Source: Ignavibacteria bacterium (GTDB lineage: Bacteria > Bacteroidota > Ignavibacteria > UBA10030). From it: a DNA stretch of 61,613 nucleotides. The notes beneath the pieces are model-generated. The model made no database searches and had not been told where the DNA came from. It saw nothing but the letters and a program-made list of their open reading frames with translations. The number at the start of each line of letters is the position of its first letter. Position 1 is the stretch's first letter. Positions 45,531 to 54,779 of the stretch are shown in pieces. The stretch is from assembly GCA_016873805.1 (NCBI GenBank), contig VGVZ01000018.1, positions 1 through 61,613 of the forward strand, in the 5' to 3' direction. Both the position numbers and the translations under genes were made by a program.

Positions 45531-46357
45531 TAGTTGCTCTGAAGGATCGCAGCGGAAAGATATCCGACGACAGCGTCGTACTGCGAAGTCACATCGCCGG
45601 AATTGCAGTGAGAGAGGATCTCGGTTTTCTCGCAACCGAGAAGAGCGAGAGCTTTGAGGGCGGCAACGATCGGACCTCCGCCGCACGCCTCCACTTCTTC
45701 GTGCTCGAGCTTCGTCATCAGGCCATCCGGATCGAATGCGCGAATATCCGCAATCACGCGATCGTCGAGTTGTCTGGCGACATCGTAGGAGTGATAGTGA
45801 GACAGGTCGCTGCTGGCGATGAGGAGGACATTTTTGTTTCGGCACACGTTCGCGATTGCTTCAGCGAGCACCTCGCAATTTGCACGACGTTGATCGCCCA
45901 TGATCATGGGTACGAACGTAAATGCGCCGAGAATGCGTTGCAGGAACGGTAGCTGGACTTCAATCGAATGTTCCAAACGATGTCCCTTCGTCGTCACCAT
46001 GATCTTCTTGTTCGACTCGGCGAGCATCGATCGGAGATCGTTGTTGACTGGAACATCCCCCAGCGGAGTTCGGTACGAATCCCCTGGGAACATGGTAATC
46101 CCATCGAAGTACTCGCGGTGGCTGGGACCGATCACAATGACAGCATCATACGATGTATTGCGGAGGAGTTTGTAGCCATGCGCCGCTGTGGGACCCGAGT
46201 AGAGGTATCCGGCATGGGGGGAGATGAGACCGCACAAACGCCCCTCGATCTTCGGAGGTTCTGCCGAATCGATCATGGTATCGACTTCACGCTCAAGGAT
46301 CGCGGCGTCGGCAGTGTAGAAATACCCGGCAACGGCCGGTTCACGGACGAAAGGCAT
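45530..46357 (-). CDS. MEMO family protein (AmmeMemoRadiSam system protein B)
   Basis: The 275-residue protein has the MEMO core: ISPHAGYLYSGPTAAH (H48), VIGPSHREYFDG (H80), EHSIEVQLPFL, SSDLSHY and HCNSGD (C251). H48, H80 and C251 correspond to the copper/iron ligands of human MEMO1. MEMO1 is a metal-dependent redox protein related to extradiol dioxygenases; the bacterial role is unknown. It starts 2 bp after the AMMECR1 gene, its usual partner. Confidence 0.94.
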   Translation of the reverse strand: MPFVREPAVAGYFYTADAAILEREVDTMIDSAEPPKIEGRLCGLISPHAGYLYSGPTAAHGYKLLRNTSYDAVIVIGPSHREYFDGITMFPGDSYRTPLGDVPVNNDLRSMLAESNKKIMVTTKGHRLEHSIEVQLPFLQRILGAFTFVPMIMGDQRRANCEVLAEAIANVCRNKNVLLIASSDLSHYHSYDVARQLDDRVIADIRAFDPDGLMTKLEHEEVEACGGGPIVAALKALALLGCEKTEILSHCNSGDVTSQYDAVVGYLSAAILQSN

Positions 46358-46359
46358 GG

Positions 46360-46926
46360 CTATTGTTCGTCGTTCGTGATGTCGGACTCGGAGAACGTCG
46401 ATGTGGTGAACTGATAGATTTTGACACTTCCTTCCTTCCAGGTTTCCGGAGGCAATCCTGCTTTGGCGCAGGTATGATCCAGAAACTGTTCCCGCGTCCA
46501 GAGAAACTCCGTCGCCACATGAGGCAGCAGAAGTCCACGCGTGTACCCCGCGTCCACCACAAGGCCGTGAACACCGACGACGATGTCGTGGTAGTCATCC
46601 ACCGTTGTCAACGGCGAGAGAACGGAAATCTCAATATCCAATCGGTCCAGTTCATCTGCCGTCACCGGGCTGAATCGCGGATCCTCGAATGCCGCTTTGA
46701 GCGAAACCTCCTGGATCGCAGTGGACAACGGTACGCGGGGTTCGACGTACCCGATGCATCCCCTCAATTCTCCCTCGTCGCGAAGGGTGACGAACGCACC
46801 CGATGGTTTCGAGAGGTTTGGACTCAGGACGGGCGAAACGTTTTTGGGGATTCCGTGGAGGGCAGATTCGATGGTCCTTCGCGCAAGCTCGAGGAGTTCT
46901 TTTTTCTCGTGAGGAGTAAGATCCAT
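46360..46926 (-). CDS. AMMECR1 domain protein (AmmeMemoRadiSam system protein A)
   Basis: The 188-residue protein carries the invariant AMMECR1 motif LRGCIGY (54-60), preceded by GAFVTLRDEG. It continues with the domain's EISVLSPL and LLLPHVATEFLW. Its biochemical role is unknown. The ATG at 46926 sits about 25 nt after a predicted transcription start. A longer open frame upstream lacks similarity and runs through the divergent promoters. It is the first gene of a tightly coupled operon with MEMO, DUF2520 and PHP. Confidence 0.93.
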   Translation of the reverse strand: MDLTPHEKKELLELARRTIESALHGIPKNVSPVLSPNLSKPSGAFVTLRDEGELRGCIGYVEPRVPLSTAIQEVSLKAAFEDPRFSPVTADELDRLDIEISVLSPLTTVDDYHDIVVGVHGLVVDAGYTRGLLLPHVATEFLWTREQFLDHTCAKAGLPPETWKEGSVKIYQFTTSTFSESDITNDEQ

Positions 46927-46957
46927 TGTGCCCTGAATATGACGCTGGCTATCAGTA

Positions 46958-46986
46958 AAAGTACTTAAGCGCCAAACAACTATCAA
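46958..46986 (-). promoter_or_regulatory. Candidate promoter of the AMMECR1-MEMO operon
   Basis: Minus strand: TTGATA (46986-46981), 17 nt, TACTTT (46963-46958). It is back-to-back with the glmM promoter, leaving 21 bp between the two -35 elements. Confidence 0.5.
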
Positions 46987-47007
46987 GCAGCGCAAACTGA
47001 TTGAAGC

Positions 47008-47036
47008 TTGCAGAAGGGAGACTCCTTTCGTACATT
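47008..47036 (+). promoter_or_regulatory. Candidate promoter of glmM
   Basis: TTGCAG (47008-47013), 17 nt, TACATT (47031-47036). The start would fall near 47043, consistent with translation from the ATG at 47062. Confidence 0.45.
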
Positions 47037-47061
47037 CGCTGTCGAAATCGTCGGACAGACT

Positions 47062-48471
47062 ATGGCATTGATGGTAGGCATTTCGGGGATACGCGGGATC
47101 GTCGGCGAAAGCTTTACGCCTGAAGAAATGGTCCGCTTTTCCTCTGCATTTGCTGAATATTGCGAACGGGGTCCGATCGTCATCGGGCGTGACGGTCGTG
47201 TGACCGGCAAGTTGATCGGTCATATCGTTTCATCCACACTTCTTTCGATGGGGTGTGACGTCATCGCGCTGGGCGTCTCCCCGACGCCGTCTGTTCAGCT
47301 GGCCGTTGAAAAGCACAAGGCGAAAGGGGGGATCTCGATCACCGCGAGTCACAATCCGATGGAATGGAACGGATTGAAGTTCATCGCGCCGACCGGACTT
47401 TTCCTGAACCACGACGAACACCGCGCCCTGGTGCGAATTGCGGAGATGCCTGCCCGGTCCTATGTCTCGTGGAAATCAATCGGTGCCCATCGATCGGAAG
47501 CCGAGTTCCTCAGCGAGCACGTCGTCCGGGCAATATCGATTCCGTATGCGAACCGCGACCAGATTCGGTCGCGTCGATTTCGAGTGGTGGTCGACTGCGT
47601 GAACGCCGCAGGCGGATTGATTGTCCCCTTGCTCCTGCGCGAGCTTGGGTGTGACGTGATTGAGATGAACTGTGACGTTTCGGGAATTTTTTCCCACCCG
47701 CCCGAGCCACTCCCCGAACACCTTGCCGACCTGTGCAATCGCGTTCGCACGGAGAACGCTGACCTTGGTATTGCGGTCGATCCCGATGTCGATCGGCTGG
47801 TGCTCATCAACGAACGCGGGGAGCCGATCGGGGAGGAATATACGATCGCCAGCATCGTGCAGTTTGTCCTCACAAAAGCAGATGCGGGATCCTCTGAACA
47901 TCGCAAGAAGGCTCCGACCGTCGTCGTGAACCTTTCGACGACACGAGCCGTGGACGATATCGCTCGCTCCCATGGAGCGACGCTCGTCCGTACGCCGGTC
48001 GGCGAGATAAACGTCGCAACGAAAATGAAAGAACTCGGCGCGGTCATTGGCGGAGAGGGGAGCGGAGGCGTGATCGTTCCGCAGCTCCACTACGGGCGGG
48101 ACGCGATTGCCGGGATCGTGCTTGCCCTCCAGCATTTGGTTGAGTTCGGCGGGACGATGTCGAGTTTGCGGGAATCCCTTCCGAACTACGTGATCAGGAA
48201 AAGTAAAGTCGCAGTGTCATCGGTACGGATGGAACATGTTCTCAATCAGGTGCGGAAGAAATACGAGCGAAGCGGCGTCGTGAACGCCGATGATGGATTG
48301 CGAATCGACTTCACCGATTCATGGGTGCATCTGAGAAAATCAAATACCGAGCCGATCGTACGGATGATCGCAGAAGCCGCCACCGGATCCCATGCAGACG
48401 AACTCCTGAGGGAGTTTTCCGCGGTGATCGGCGACGCAACCGGCATGCACGTCCCGGAGAAAGGAGCATAG
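47062..48471 (+). CDS. glmM: Phosphoglucosamine mutase / phosphohexomutase
   Basis: The 469-residue alpha-D-phosphohexomutase shows the phosphoserine loop TASHNP (S96), the metal-binding DPDVDRL and the C-terminal phosphate-binding RKSNTEPIVR. The GISGIRGIVGESF start is typical of GlmM-like enzymes in this phylum. It probably converts glucosamine-6-P to glucosamine-1-P for UDP-GlcNAc; phosphomannomutase or phosphoglucomutase activity is possible. I chose the ATG at 47062, with another at 47071. It is followed by the EutN-like gene after 4 bp. Confidence 0.88.
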   Translation: MALMVGISGIRGIVGESFTPEEMVRFSSAFAEYCERGPIVIGRDGRVTGKLIGHIVSSTLLSMGCDVIALGVSPTPSVQLAVEKHKAKGGISITASHNPMEWNGLKFIAPTGLFLNHDEHRALVRIAEMPARSYVSWKSIGAHRSEAEFLSEHVVRAISIPYANRDQIRSRRFRVVVDCVNAAGGLIVPLLLRELGCDVIEMNCDVSGIFSHPPEPLPEHLADLCNRVRTENADLGIAVDPDVDRLVLINERGEPIGEEYTIASIVQFVLTKADAGSSEHRKKAPTVVVNLSTTRAVDDIARSHGATLVRTPVGEINVATKMKELGAVIGGEGSGGVIVPQLHYGRDAIAGIVLALQHLVEFGGTMSSLRESLPNYVIRKSKVAVSSVRMEHVLNQVRKKYERSGVVNADDGLRIDFTDSWVHLRKSNTEPIVRMIAEAATGSHADELLREFSAVIGDATGMHVPEKGA

Positions 48472-48475
48472 CGGC

Positions 48476-48751
48476 GTGACGTTAGGCAAAGTGATTGGAA
48501 CGATCGTTGCGACCCAGAAAAAAGAGGCCCTCCGGGACAAAAAGATTCTTATTGTACAACCGATTGATCTCGATGGTTCGTTCATCGGTCGGGATATTCT
48601 TGCCATCGACAGCGTCGATGCGGGCGTCGGGGATACCGTCCTCATGATCCACGAAGGGGCCGGTGCCCAGCAAGTGCTCGGCCGGAAGGACGTTCCGGTC
48701 CACACGGTGATCGTCGCGGTTGTCGACGGGCTTTCCGTTGATGTAAAGTAG
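48476..48751 (+). CDS. EutN/CcmL family microcompartment vertex (BMC-P) protein, orphan
   Basis: The 91-residue protein matches BMC-P pentamers along its whole length: LGKVIGTIVATQKKEAL, LIVQPIDLDG, AIDSVDAGVGDTVLMIHEG and PVHTVIVAVVD. Such pentamers cap the vertices of carboxysome- and Eut/Pdu-type shells. No BMC hexamer gene or encapsulated enzyme is present in the window. It starts at GTG (48476), with AAGGAG about 10 nt upstream and 4 bp after glmM, so it is co-transcribed with glmM. Confidence 0.9.
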   Translation: MTLGKVIGTIVATQKKEALRDKKILIVQPIDLDGSFIGRDILAIDSVDAGVGDTVLMIHEGAGAQQVLGRKDVPVHTVIVAVVDGLSVDVK

Positions 48752-48805
48752 CGGTCTCCCACCTCCCCATTATCTGCCATCTCATTCCAACCATCAGGAG
48801 ATGAC

Positions 48806-49900
48806 ATGCACAATGTCCGCGATCTCCTCCGACTCTCCTCCGTTCCGCGCATTGGAGCACACAAGCTCCGTGCCCTTGTTGGCCACTTTGGTTCACCCAC
48901 CAACGTGCTCGCTGCGAAGGCCCGCGACCTCATCTGTGTTGAGGGCATTCATCGTCGTCTTGCGACGGCGATCGCGCACCATGATGGATCTGCTTTTGCG
49001 GACGATCAACTCCGGCGGATGAATCGCTCCGGCGCACGGATCGTCACGATCTGGGACAAAGAGTACCCTGAGCTTCTCAAACGAATCTACGATCCTCCGG
49101 CATTCTTGTATGTTCGCGGAACACTCGGCAAGGACGACCGCAACGCCATCGCGCTCGTCGGCACGCGGCATCCGAGTCCATACGGAATGCGGATTGCAGA
49201 ATCGTTGAGTCGGGATCTCGCCGAACTTGGCGTGGTCGTCGTCAGTGGATTAGCCCGCGGCATCGACACGATTGTCCACGCTGCGGTGATCAGATCGCAG
49301 GGACGAACCATTGCTGTGATAGGCTCAGGCGTCGATATCGTCTATCCTCCTGAAAATCGATCCCTCTTCCATCAAATCATCGAGACGGGTGCCGTGGTCT
49401 CGGAATTCCCTATGGGAGCAAAACCGGATGCACCGAACTTCCCCAAACGGAACAGGATTATCAGCGGGATGTCGCTGGGGAGTGTCGTCATTGAATCGGC
49501 CGAGGACGGTGGTGCAATGATCACCGCATCGACGGCACTCGATCAGAACCGAGAAGTCTTTGCAGTCCCCGGACCAATCGGTGAGAAGAAGAGCGCGGGT
49601 CCGAACGTCTTGATCCGAGATGGCCGCGCGAAACTCATTACCGGCGTCCCCGATATCATCGCAGAGCTGGGTAGCCACCTGAAACTCGAGACGGCGCTTC
49701 TCCCCTCCGTCCAGCGCACGATCGCTCTTACACTGTTCGAGGAAACGATCCTTTCCTGTCTTTCAACCGAGCCGCTACACATCGACGCCATCGCCGACCA
49801 ATGCCAAACAACGACATCCGATGCACTGGTGACACTCCTCTCGCTCGAATTCAAGGGACTCGTTCGGCAACTCCCCGGCAAGTACTTCCAGACGACGTGA
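48806..49900 (+). CDS. dprA: DNA-processing protein DprA
   Basis: The 364-residue protein has an N-terminal helical/HhH-like part (RIGAHKLRALVGHFGS) and the Rossmann DprA core (ALVGTRHPSPYG, SGLARGIDT, GSGVDIVYPPEN, FPKRNRIISGMS). It ends in a winged-helix domain (about 300-360). DprA loads RecA on single-stranded DNA during natural transformation. AGGAG lies 6 nt before the ATG. The glmM-EutN genes precede it by 54 bp. Confidence 0.95.
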   Translation: MHNVRDLLRLSSVPRIGAHKLRALVGHFGSPTNVLAAKARDLICVEGIHRRLATAIAHHDGSAFADDQLRRMNRSGARIVTIWDKEYPELLKRIYDPPAFLYVRGTLGKDDRNAIALVGTRHPSPYGMRIAESLSRDLAELGVVVVSGLARGIDTIVHAAVIRSQGRTIAVIGSGVDIVYPPENRSLFHQIIETGAVVSEFPMGAKPDAPNFPKRNRIISGMSLGSVVIESAEDGGAMITASTALDQNREVFAVPGPIGEKKSAGPNVLIRDGRAKLITGVPDIIAELGSHLKLETALLPSVQRTIALTLFEETILSCLSTEPLHIDAIADQCQTTTSDALVTLLSLEFKGLVRQLPGKYFQTT

Positions 49901-50086
49901 CCGATGAACGACAGCGCCGCGGTTCTCCGCACCGACAACCCCGCGGACAACGCGGATGTGACGCAGATCAGCGGGGGGGGAAGAAGCGAACAATCTCACT
50001 TGATTCTCTCTCGTCCGCTGAATAGCTTGGTCCTCACGACGACAACTGGAACCCATAAATCACTCCCTCCTATCGCCACTCTGCAG

Positions 50087-53000
50087 ATGAATTCTCGGTA
50101 TGCGAATAGCCTCTGTTGTCCATTCAGCACCAGAGCGTTTTGGCTGATCCTCTTCGTTCTCCTTCCTCTGCTCCAGGGCGAAGCTCAATTCGGTGAGATA
50201 CACGAATCATGGCGCTGGCGACACTTCTCCACTCAGTCAGGCCTTCCCCCCGATCGAGTCTTGAATGTGGTTGAATCCGACGCGAACATCGTTTGGGCAC
50301 GAACGTACCGAGGCATTTTCGAATATGACGGTTACCGTTGGAACATGCTTGGACGCTCCGACGGACAGCCCATCGGGCTTGCCAACAGGTTCGTTGCGGA
50401 CATTGACGGGGGACTCCTGGTCGCAACCGATTCCGGCCTCTTGAAGGCAACTTCAGAGGGCCTTCGCGTCCTGCTTCCATACTTCGTCAGTGACCTTGCG
50501 CCGATCGACCGGAAGCTCCTTCTCGTCAGGACCCCTGATTCGCTCTTTGTAATCGATCGCGAAACTTTCCGGAGCGTTCGGCGGTTTCCCCCGGCGACGT
50601 ATGGTCATACCTCGAGGATCTTCCGCACGGATGCAGGCTCCGTCTGGGTCTCCACAAGTTTTGGCCTGTTCCGTTGGGAGGGGGGAACTCTCCGCGTCAA
50701 ATTGCGGGCAGAGCAGAAGACGTCCCACACGGCGGCGCTGGCAGAAAACGCCTCCGGCTCGGGACTGGCCGTAATTACCGGTTCGATCGGCCAGCGCGGT
50801 TTTTGGGAATGGGGACCAGGAGAAGATTTGCGCCGCGTACCTGCCGAACAGGGGGTCTTCGTTCATTCCCTCTCGATCGCCCCGAACGGCAGTGCCATCG
50901 CCGTCTACGAATCGGGCCTGATCCGCATGCGTTTCAACGGACAATGGAGATCCCTCGATCCGGTGCCTCCACCGATGCAAAACGCCACATTTGTTCGCCA
51001 CCGGCCGAATGGGGATTTTTGGGTAGGAACCGAACGAGGCCTCTTCCTGTACGCAGGCACCTATTCGCACTGGAGCTATCGATCCCACCGCGACGACGAA
51101 TATCGCGATCGCATTAACGAAATCATGATGGCACGCGACGGATCGACCTGGCTTGGGACATCCCGCGGTGTCGTGGTGTACCGACCTGACGGTCGCGAGT
51201 GGTGCGTTGATCGGGTCGGCAATGTGGAATTGGGTATCGTGACAGGAATTGCTGAAGACCAATCAGGCCACATCTGGATATCCAGCGGGTCGAATTTCGA
51301 CGGTGCTTTTCGGTTTGACGGCAAGAACTGGAAACACTTCTCTTCGAGAGAGGGGCTTGTCGCAAATCGCGTGCACAAGATTCGGAAGGACCGATCGGGT
51401 CGACTCTGGTTCCTCGGATTGAACGATATTCGCTTTCAAGAGGCGGAAGAACCGGGCGCGTTCGTGTTCGACGGAGATCGGTTCGATCACTGGGGGGTCA
51501 AACGCGGTTTGATTTCAGGACGTGTCTACGCCTTTGTCGAAGATCACCGCGGAGCGTACTGGTTTGGTATGCTCGGAGGATTGAGCCGATATTACAAGGG
51601 GACCTGGAAACACTGGACGCGACAAGACGGTCTTCGGGGCGGCTTGATCTTCGCCCTTGCCGAGGATCAACGCGGTCGATTGTGGTTCACCGATCGGAGT
51701 CACGGCCTCGGATTCATCGGCGAAGATGGCAAACCGCGCTACTACACGGTGCGTGATGGGCTCGCCGACGATGCTGTACAGGACATTGCCGTTGACAGTA
51801 GGGAGAAGATTTGGATTACGACTTATGCCGGCCTTTCTGCGTTTGACGGAGAGGTTTGGTCGACGTTCGACTCGCAGACCGGACTCACCTCGCTGCGGCT
51901 CTGGCCCGTGCTTCCCCACGGTGATCGGGTTATGGTTGGAACGGCAGGAGCCGGGCTTGCCATCCTCCAGGTTCCAACGAGTGATACACTTCTTCCGCGA
52001 ATCTATCTCGAACGGCCGATCATCGAAGATAACACGGCGCTGATCCGCTGGGTCACACTCTCCTCCTGGGGGCGCATTCCCTTGGAGCATCTGGAGGTCC
52101 GATTCAGGACGGACGATGATCTCTGGTCTTCGTGGGATGTCGTCACGTCAGCGACACTGAACAATCTTTCTCCCGGCCAACACACATTTACGGTTCAAGC
52201 CAAAGACTACTTTGGATCCTACGATCCCGTCGGATATTCCGTCGGCTTCACGATTTCTGTCCCACTCACCCAGAGGCCGATCTTCTATGTTCCGATCACA
52301 GCTCTCTCGCTGGCCCTCATCGTTCTCTGGATCAATTATGCTCTACGCAAGCGAAGGCACGAGTCTGCCCTTCGCGACAGCCAGCGAAAACTCAGCACGG
52401 TCGTCAGAAACGTCCCCGTCGTTCTATTTACGGCCGATCTCACCGGTCACCTCACCCTGCTTGAAGGCAAGGGTCTCGAAGGCCTGGGGCTTGAGCGGAC
52501 AATGCCGCATGCGACAACGCTGGCTCACGTCCTTGGGAGAGGACCAGAGGTTGACGCGTTTCTGAGGGAAACGATCACGACCGGCTACGCCTCCCTGCAG
52601 ATCAGATCCCATGAGCACTCTCTCGATGTGCATGCGACGGTTCTCCGGGACCTCTTCGGTGCGGCAGAAGGAATCATCGGTGTGGCAGCCGATATCACCG
52701 AGCGTGTCCGGGCGGAAGAAATCCGCCGCCAGTCGGAATCACGATATCAGCTTCTCTTCAACAGCGCGAACGATGCCATCGTCCTGATCGAACCCTCCAG
52801 TGAACAGATCCTCGAGGCAAACCAGAGAGCGTGCGAACTCTACGGTCTGACGGGTGAACAACTCGAGGGACGGAGCCTCAAATCCTTCACGAAAGACGTC
52901 ACCCGAGGTGAGGAGTTGATCCAGCGCATCCTCGCCGGCAAATCGATCGACAATGTTGAGCGGGTCCACGTGAGAACTGACGGTACGGAAATCAGCGTCC

Positions 53001-54613
53001 TCATGAGCGCCTCCGCAATCCAGTACCGGGGACGGACCGCAATCCTTGGAATCTTCCGAGATATTACCGAGCGACGAAAGGCCGAAGATGCCCTGCGAGA
53101 AAGCGAGCAGCGCTATCGAAGGTTCTTTGAACAGGATTTGACCGGAGACTTCGTCGCTGATGCGGAGGGGCAGATCCTCGACTGTAATCCTGCCTTTGCG
53201 CGCATCTTCGGATTTTCTTCAATCTCGGAGGCACATACGATCAATCTCGCTGACATTTATGCCGATCCCCAGGAATGGAAACACATGCTTGCGGTCCTCC
53301 GACGTGGGGAAAGGCTCGAGAACTACGAATCTCGTTGTCACCGGCTTGACGGATCGGAACTCTTCACCGTTCAGAACATTGTGGGGGTCTATGGATTCGG
53401 TGGCGACCTCATTCTCCTCAACGGGTACGTATTCGACAACACTCAGCGCCACCTCTTGCAGCAGCAGCTGATCGAATCGCAAAAACTCCAGAGCCTCGGC
53501 ACTTTGGCAGGAGGCATCGCGCACGATTTCAACAACATCCTGAACATCATCCTCGGATACTCCGATCTCCTTCAGGCAAACGTTCAGGATCCGGCAAAGC
53601 TGAACAAGAGCATCCGAGCGATCAATAGCGCGGCCCAACGCGGCGCTAATCTGGTTCGTCAGATTCTTACGTTCGCTCGGAAGACCGTTCTGACTCTGGA
53701 GAACGTCGACGTGAATGCGGTTGTGGACGAACTCGCACGGCTTATCCAGGAGACGTTTCCGAAGACAATCACCATCCTGCTCGATTTAGAGCGCGATCTC
53801 CCTCTCATTGAGGGCGACCGCACGCAGGTTCATCAGGCTGTCCTGAATCTCTGCGTGAATTCGCGCGACGCAATTGCGAGCAGCGGCACGATCACTATTT
53901 CAACACGCGCATATTCGAGCAACGATCTTCGGCCACGATATCCTGAGGCGACGTTCCCGCAATACGTGTGCATTTCCGTCGACGACACCGGGAGTGGAAT
54001 GGATGAATCTACGCGAGGCCTAATCTTTGAGCCCTTTTTTACAACCAAGGATATCAGTAGGGGGACAGGACTCGGGCTCGCCGTCGTGTATGGCATCATT
54101 TCGACTCATAAGGGCTTCGTCGATGTTTCCAGTACACCGGGTGAGGGTACAACCATTTTTCTCTATTTCCCCGTTTCGACCGGAATTCCGTCGGCCACTC
54201 AAACCGCGGCCAAAAAGCAAATGACTCCTCGCGGGGGGACGGAATCGATTCTTGTGATTGAAGACGAGTCGTTGCTCCAGGAAATCCTCGTTTCTGTCCT
54301 CGAGAATGCGGGCTACAGCGTGAATGCCGCCACCAACGGTCACGAAGCTCTGCGGATCCTCGAAGACAAGGGCAAGCGGATCGATCTTGTCATCAGTGAT
54401 TTCGGGTTGCCCGGCCTCAGCGGGTATGACGTGTTTCTGAAAATGAGAGAACTTAATCCATCGATTCCAACGATCCTGTGCAGCGGGTTCATCCGGCCGG
54501 AATCGAAGGAAGCGATGGTACAAGCCGGCATCAAACGGATCCTGCACAAACCGTATGACACGAACGAGATTCTCGTCTGCGTGCGCGAAGTCCTCGAGGA
54601 ACAGAAGATGTAG
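50087..54613 (+). CDS. Hybrid sensor histidine kinase with periplasmic beta-propeller, PAS domains and receiver
   Basis: The 1508-residue membrane kinase has, in order: a signal peptide (1-32); two-component-regulator propeller repeats with recurrent W-x-GT and DRxGRLWF-like blades (about 35-590); a Y_Y_Y-like beta domain (about 610-710); one TM helix (about 729-750); three PAS domains (about 765-1120); HisKA with GGIAHDFNN (H1146); HATPase with DTGSGMD and GTGLGLAVVYG; and a receiver (D1438 in ISDFGLPGLSG). The propeller suggests carbohydrate or other periplasmic sensing, but there is no output domain. I chose the ATG at 50087 because it starts a clear signal peptide; the frame is open back to 49904. 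Confidence 0.9.
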   Translation: MNSRYANSLCCPFSTRAFWLILFVLLPLLQGEAQFGEIHESWRWRHFSTQSGLPPDRVLNVVESDANIVWARTYRGIFEYDGYRWNMLGRSDGQPIGLANRFVADIDGGLLVATDSGLLKATSEGLRVLLPYFVSDLAPIDRKLLLVRTPDSLFVIDRETFRSVRRFPPATYGHTSRIFRTDAGSVWVSTSFGLFRWEGGTLRVKLRAEQKTSHTAALAENASGSGLAVITGSIGQRGFWEWGPGEDLRRVPAEQGVFVHSLSIAPNGSAIAVYESGLIRMRFNGQWRSLDPVPPPMQNATFVRHRPNGDFWVGTERGLFLYAGTYSHWSYRSHRDDEYRDRINEIMMARDGSTWLGTSRGVVVYRPDGREWCVDRVGNVELGIVTGIAEDQSGHIWISSGSNFDGAFRFDGKNWKHFSSREGLVANRVHKIRKDRSGRLWFLGLNDIRFQEAEEPGAFVFDGDRFDHWGVKRGLISGRVYAFVEDHRGAYWFGMLGGLSRYYKGTWKHWTRQDGLRGGLIFALAEDQRGRLWFTDRSHGLGFIGEDGKPRYYTVRDGLADDAVQDIAVDSREKIWITTYAGLSAFDGEVWSTFDSQTGLTSLRLWPVLPHGDRVMVGTAGAGLAILQVPTSDTLLPRIYLERPIIEDNTALIRWVTLSSWGRIPLEHLEVRFRTDDDLWSSWDVVTSATLNNLSPGQHTFTVQAKDYFGSYDPVGYSVGFTISVPLTQRPIFYVPITALSLALIVLWINYALRKRRHESALRDSQRKLSTVVRNVPVVLFTADLTGHLTLLEGKGLEGLGLERTMPHATTLAHVLGRGPEVDAFLRETITTGYASLQIRSHEHSLDVHATVLRDLFGAAEGIIGVAADITERVRAEEIRRQSESRYQLLFNSANDAIVLIEPSSEQILEANQRACELYGLTGEQLEGRSLKSFTKDVTRGEELIQRILAGKSIDNVERVHVRTDGTEISVLMSASAIQYRGRTAILGIFRDITERRKAEDALRESEQRYRRFFEQDLTGDFVADAEGQILDCNPAFARIFGFSSISEAHTINLADIYADPQEWKHMLAVLRRGERLENYESRCHRLDGSELFTVQNIVGVYGFGGDLILLNGYVFDNTQRHLLQQQLIESQKLQSLGTLAGGIAHDFNNILNIILGYSDLLQANVQDPAKLNKSIRAINSAAQRGANLVRQILTFARKTVLTLENVDVNAVVDELARLIQETFPKTITILLDLERDLPLIEGDRTQVHQAVLNLCVNSRDAIASSGTITISTRAYSSNDLRPRYPEATFPQYVCISVDDTGSGMDESTRGLIFEPFFTTKDISRGTGLGLAVVYGIISTHKGFVDVSSTPGEGTTIFLYFPVSTGIPSATQTAAKKQMTPRGGTESILVIEDESLLQEILVSVLENAGYSVNAATNGHEALRILEDKGKRIDLVISDFGLPGLSGYDVFLKMRELNPSIPTILCSGFIRPESKEAMVQAGIKRILHKPYDTNEILVCVREVLEEQKM

Positions 54614-54779
54614 GGGACACGCTCCGCAGGGTTGCTCCTCAGATTTCCTTTCCCCGCGCGTATTCAGCGCCACACTTCGCGTCACTCCCATCCCCCGCAC
54701 CGTGCTGACGGTCGAATCTCCGCCGTCACTCGAAAACGTCGCTTTCGTCTTCTTTCTTTTTTGACTATACTGTTTCAGA

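Noticed and set aside
46927-47223. Upstream extension of the AMMECR1 frame
   Set aside because: It passes through both divergent promoters and into glmM, and lacks AMMECR1 similarity.
49904-50086. N-terminal extension of the sensor kinase
   Set aside because: Sequence is Thr/Asn/Ser-rich without similarity, and the ATG at 50087 begins a proper signal peptide; kept only as a note because of the G8 run.
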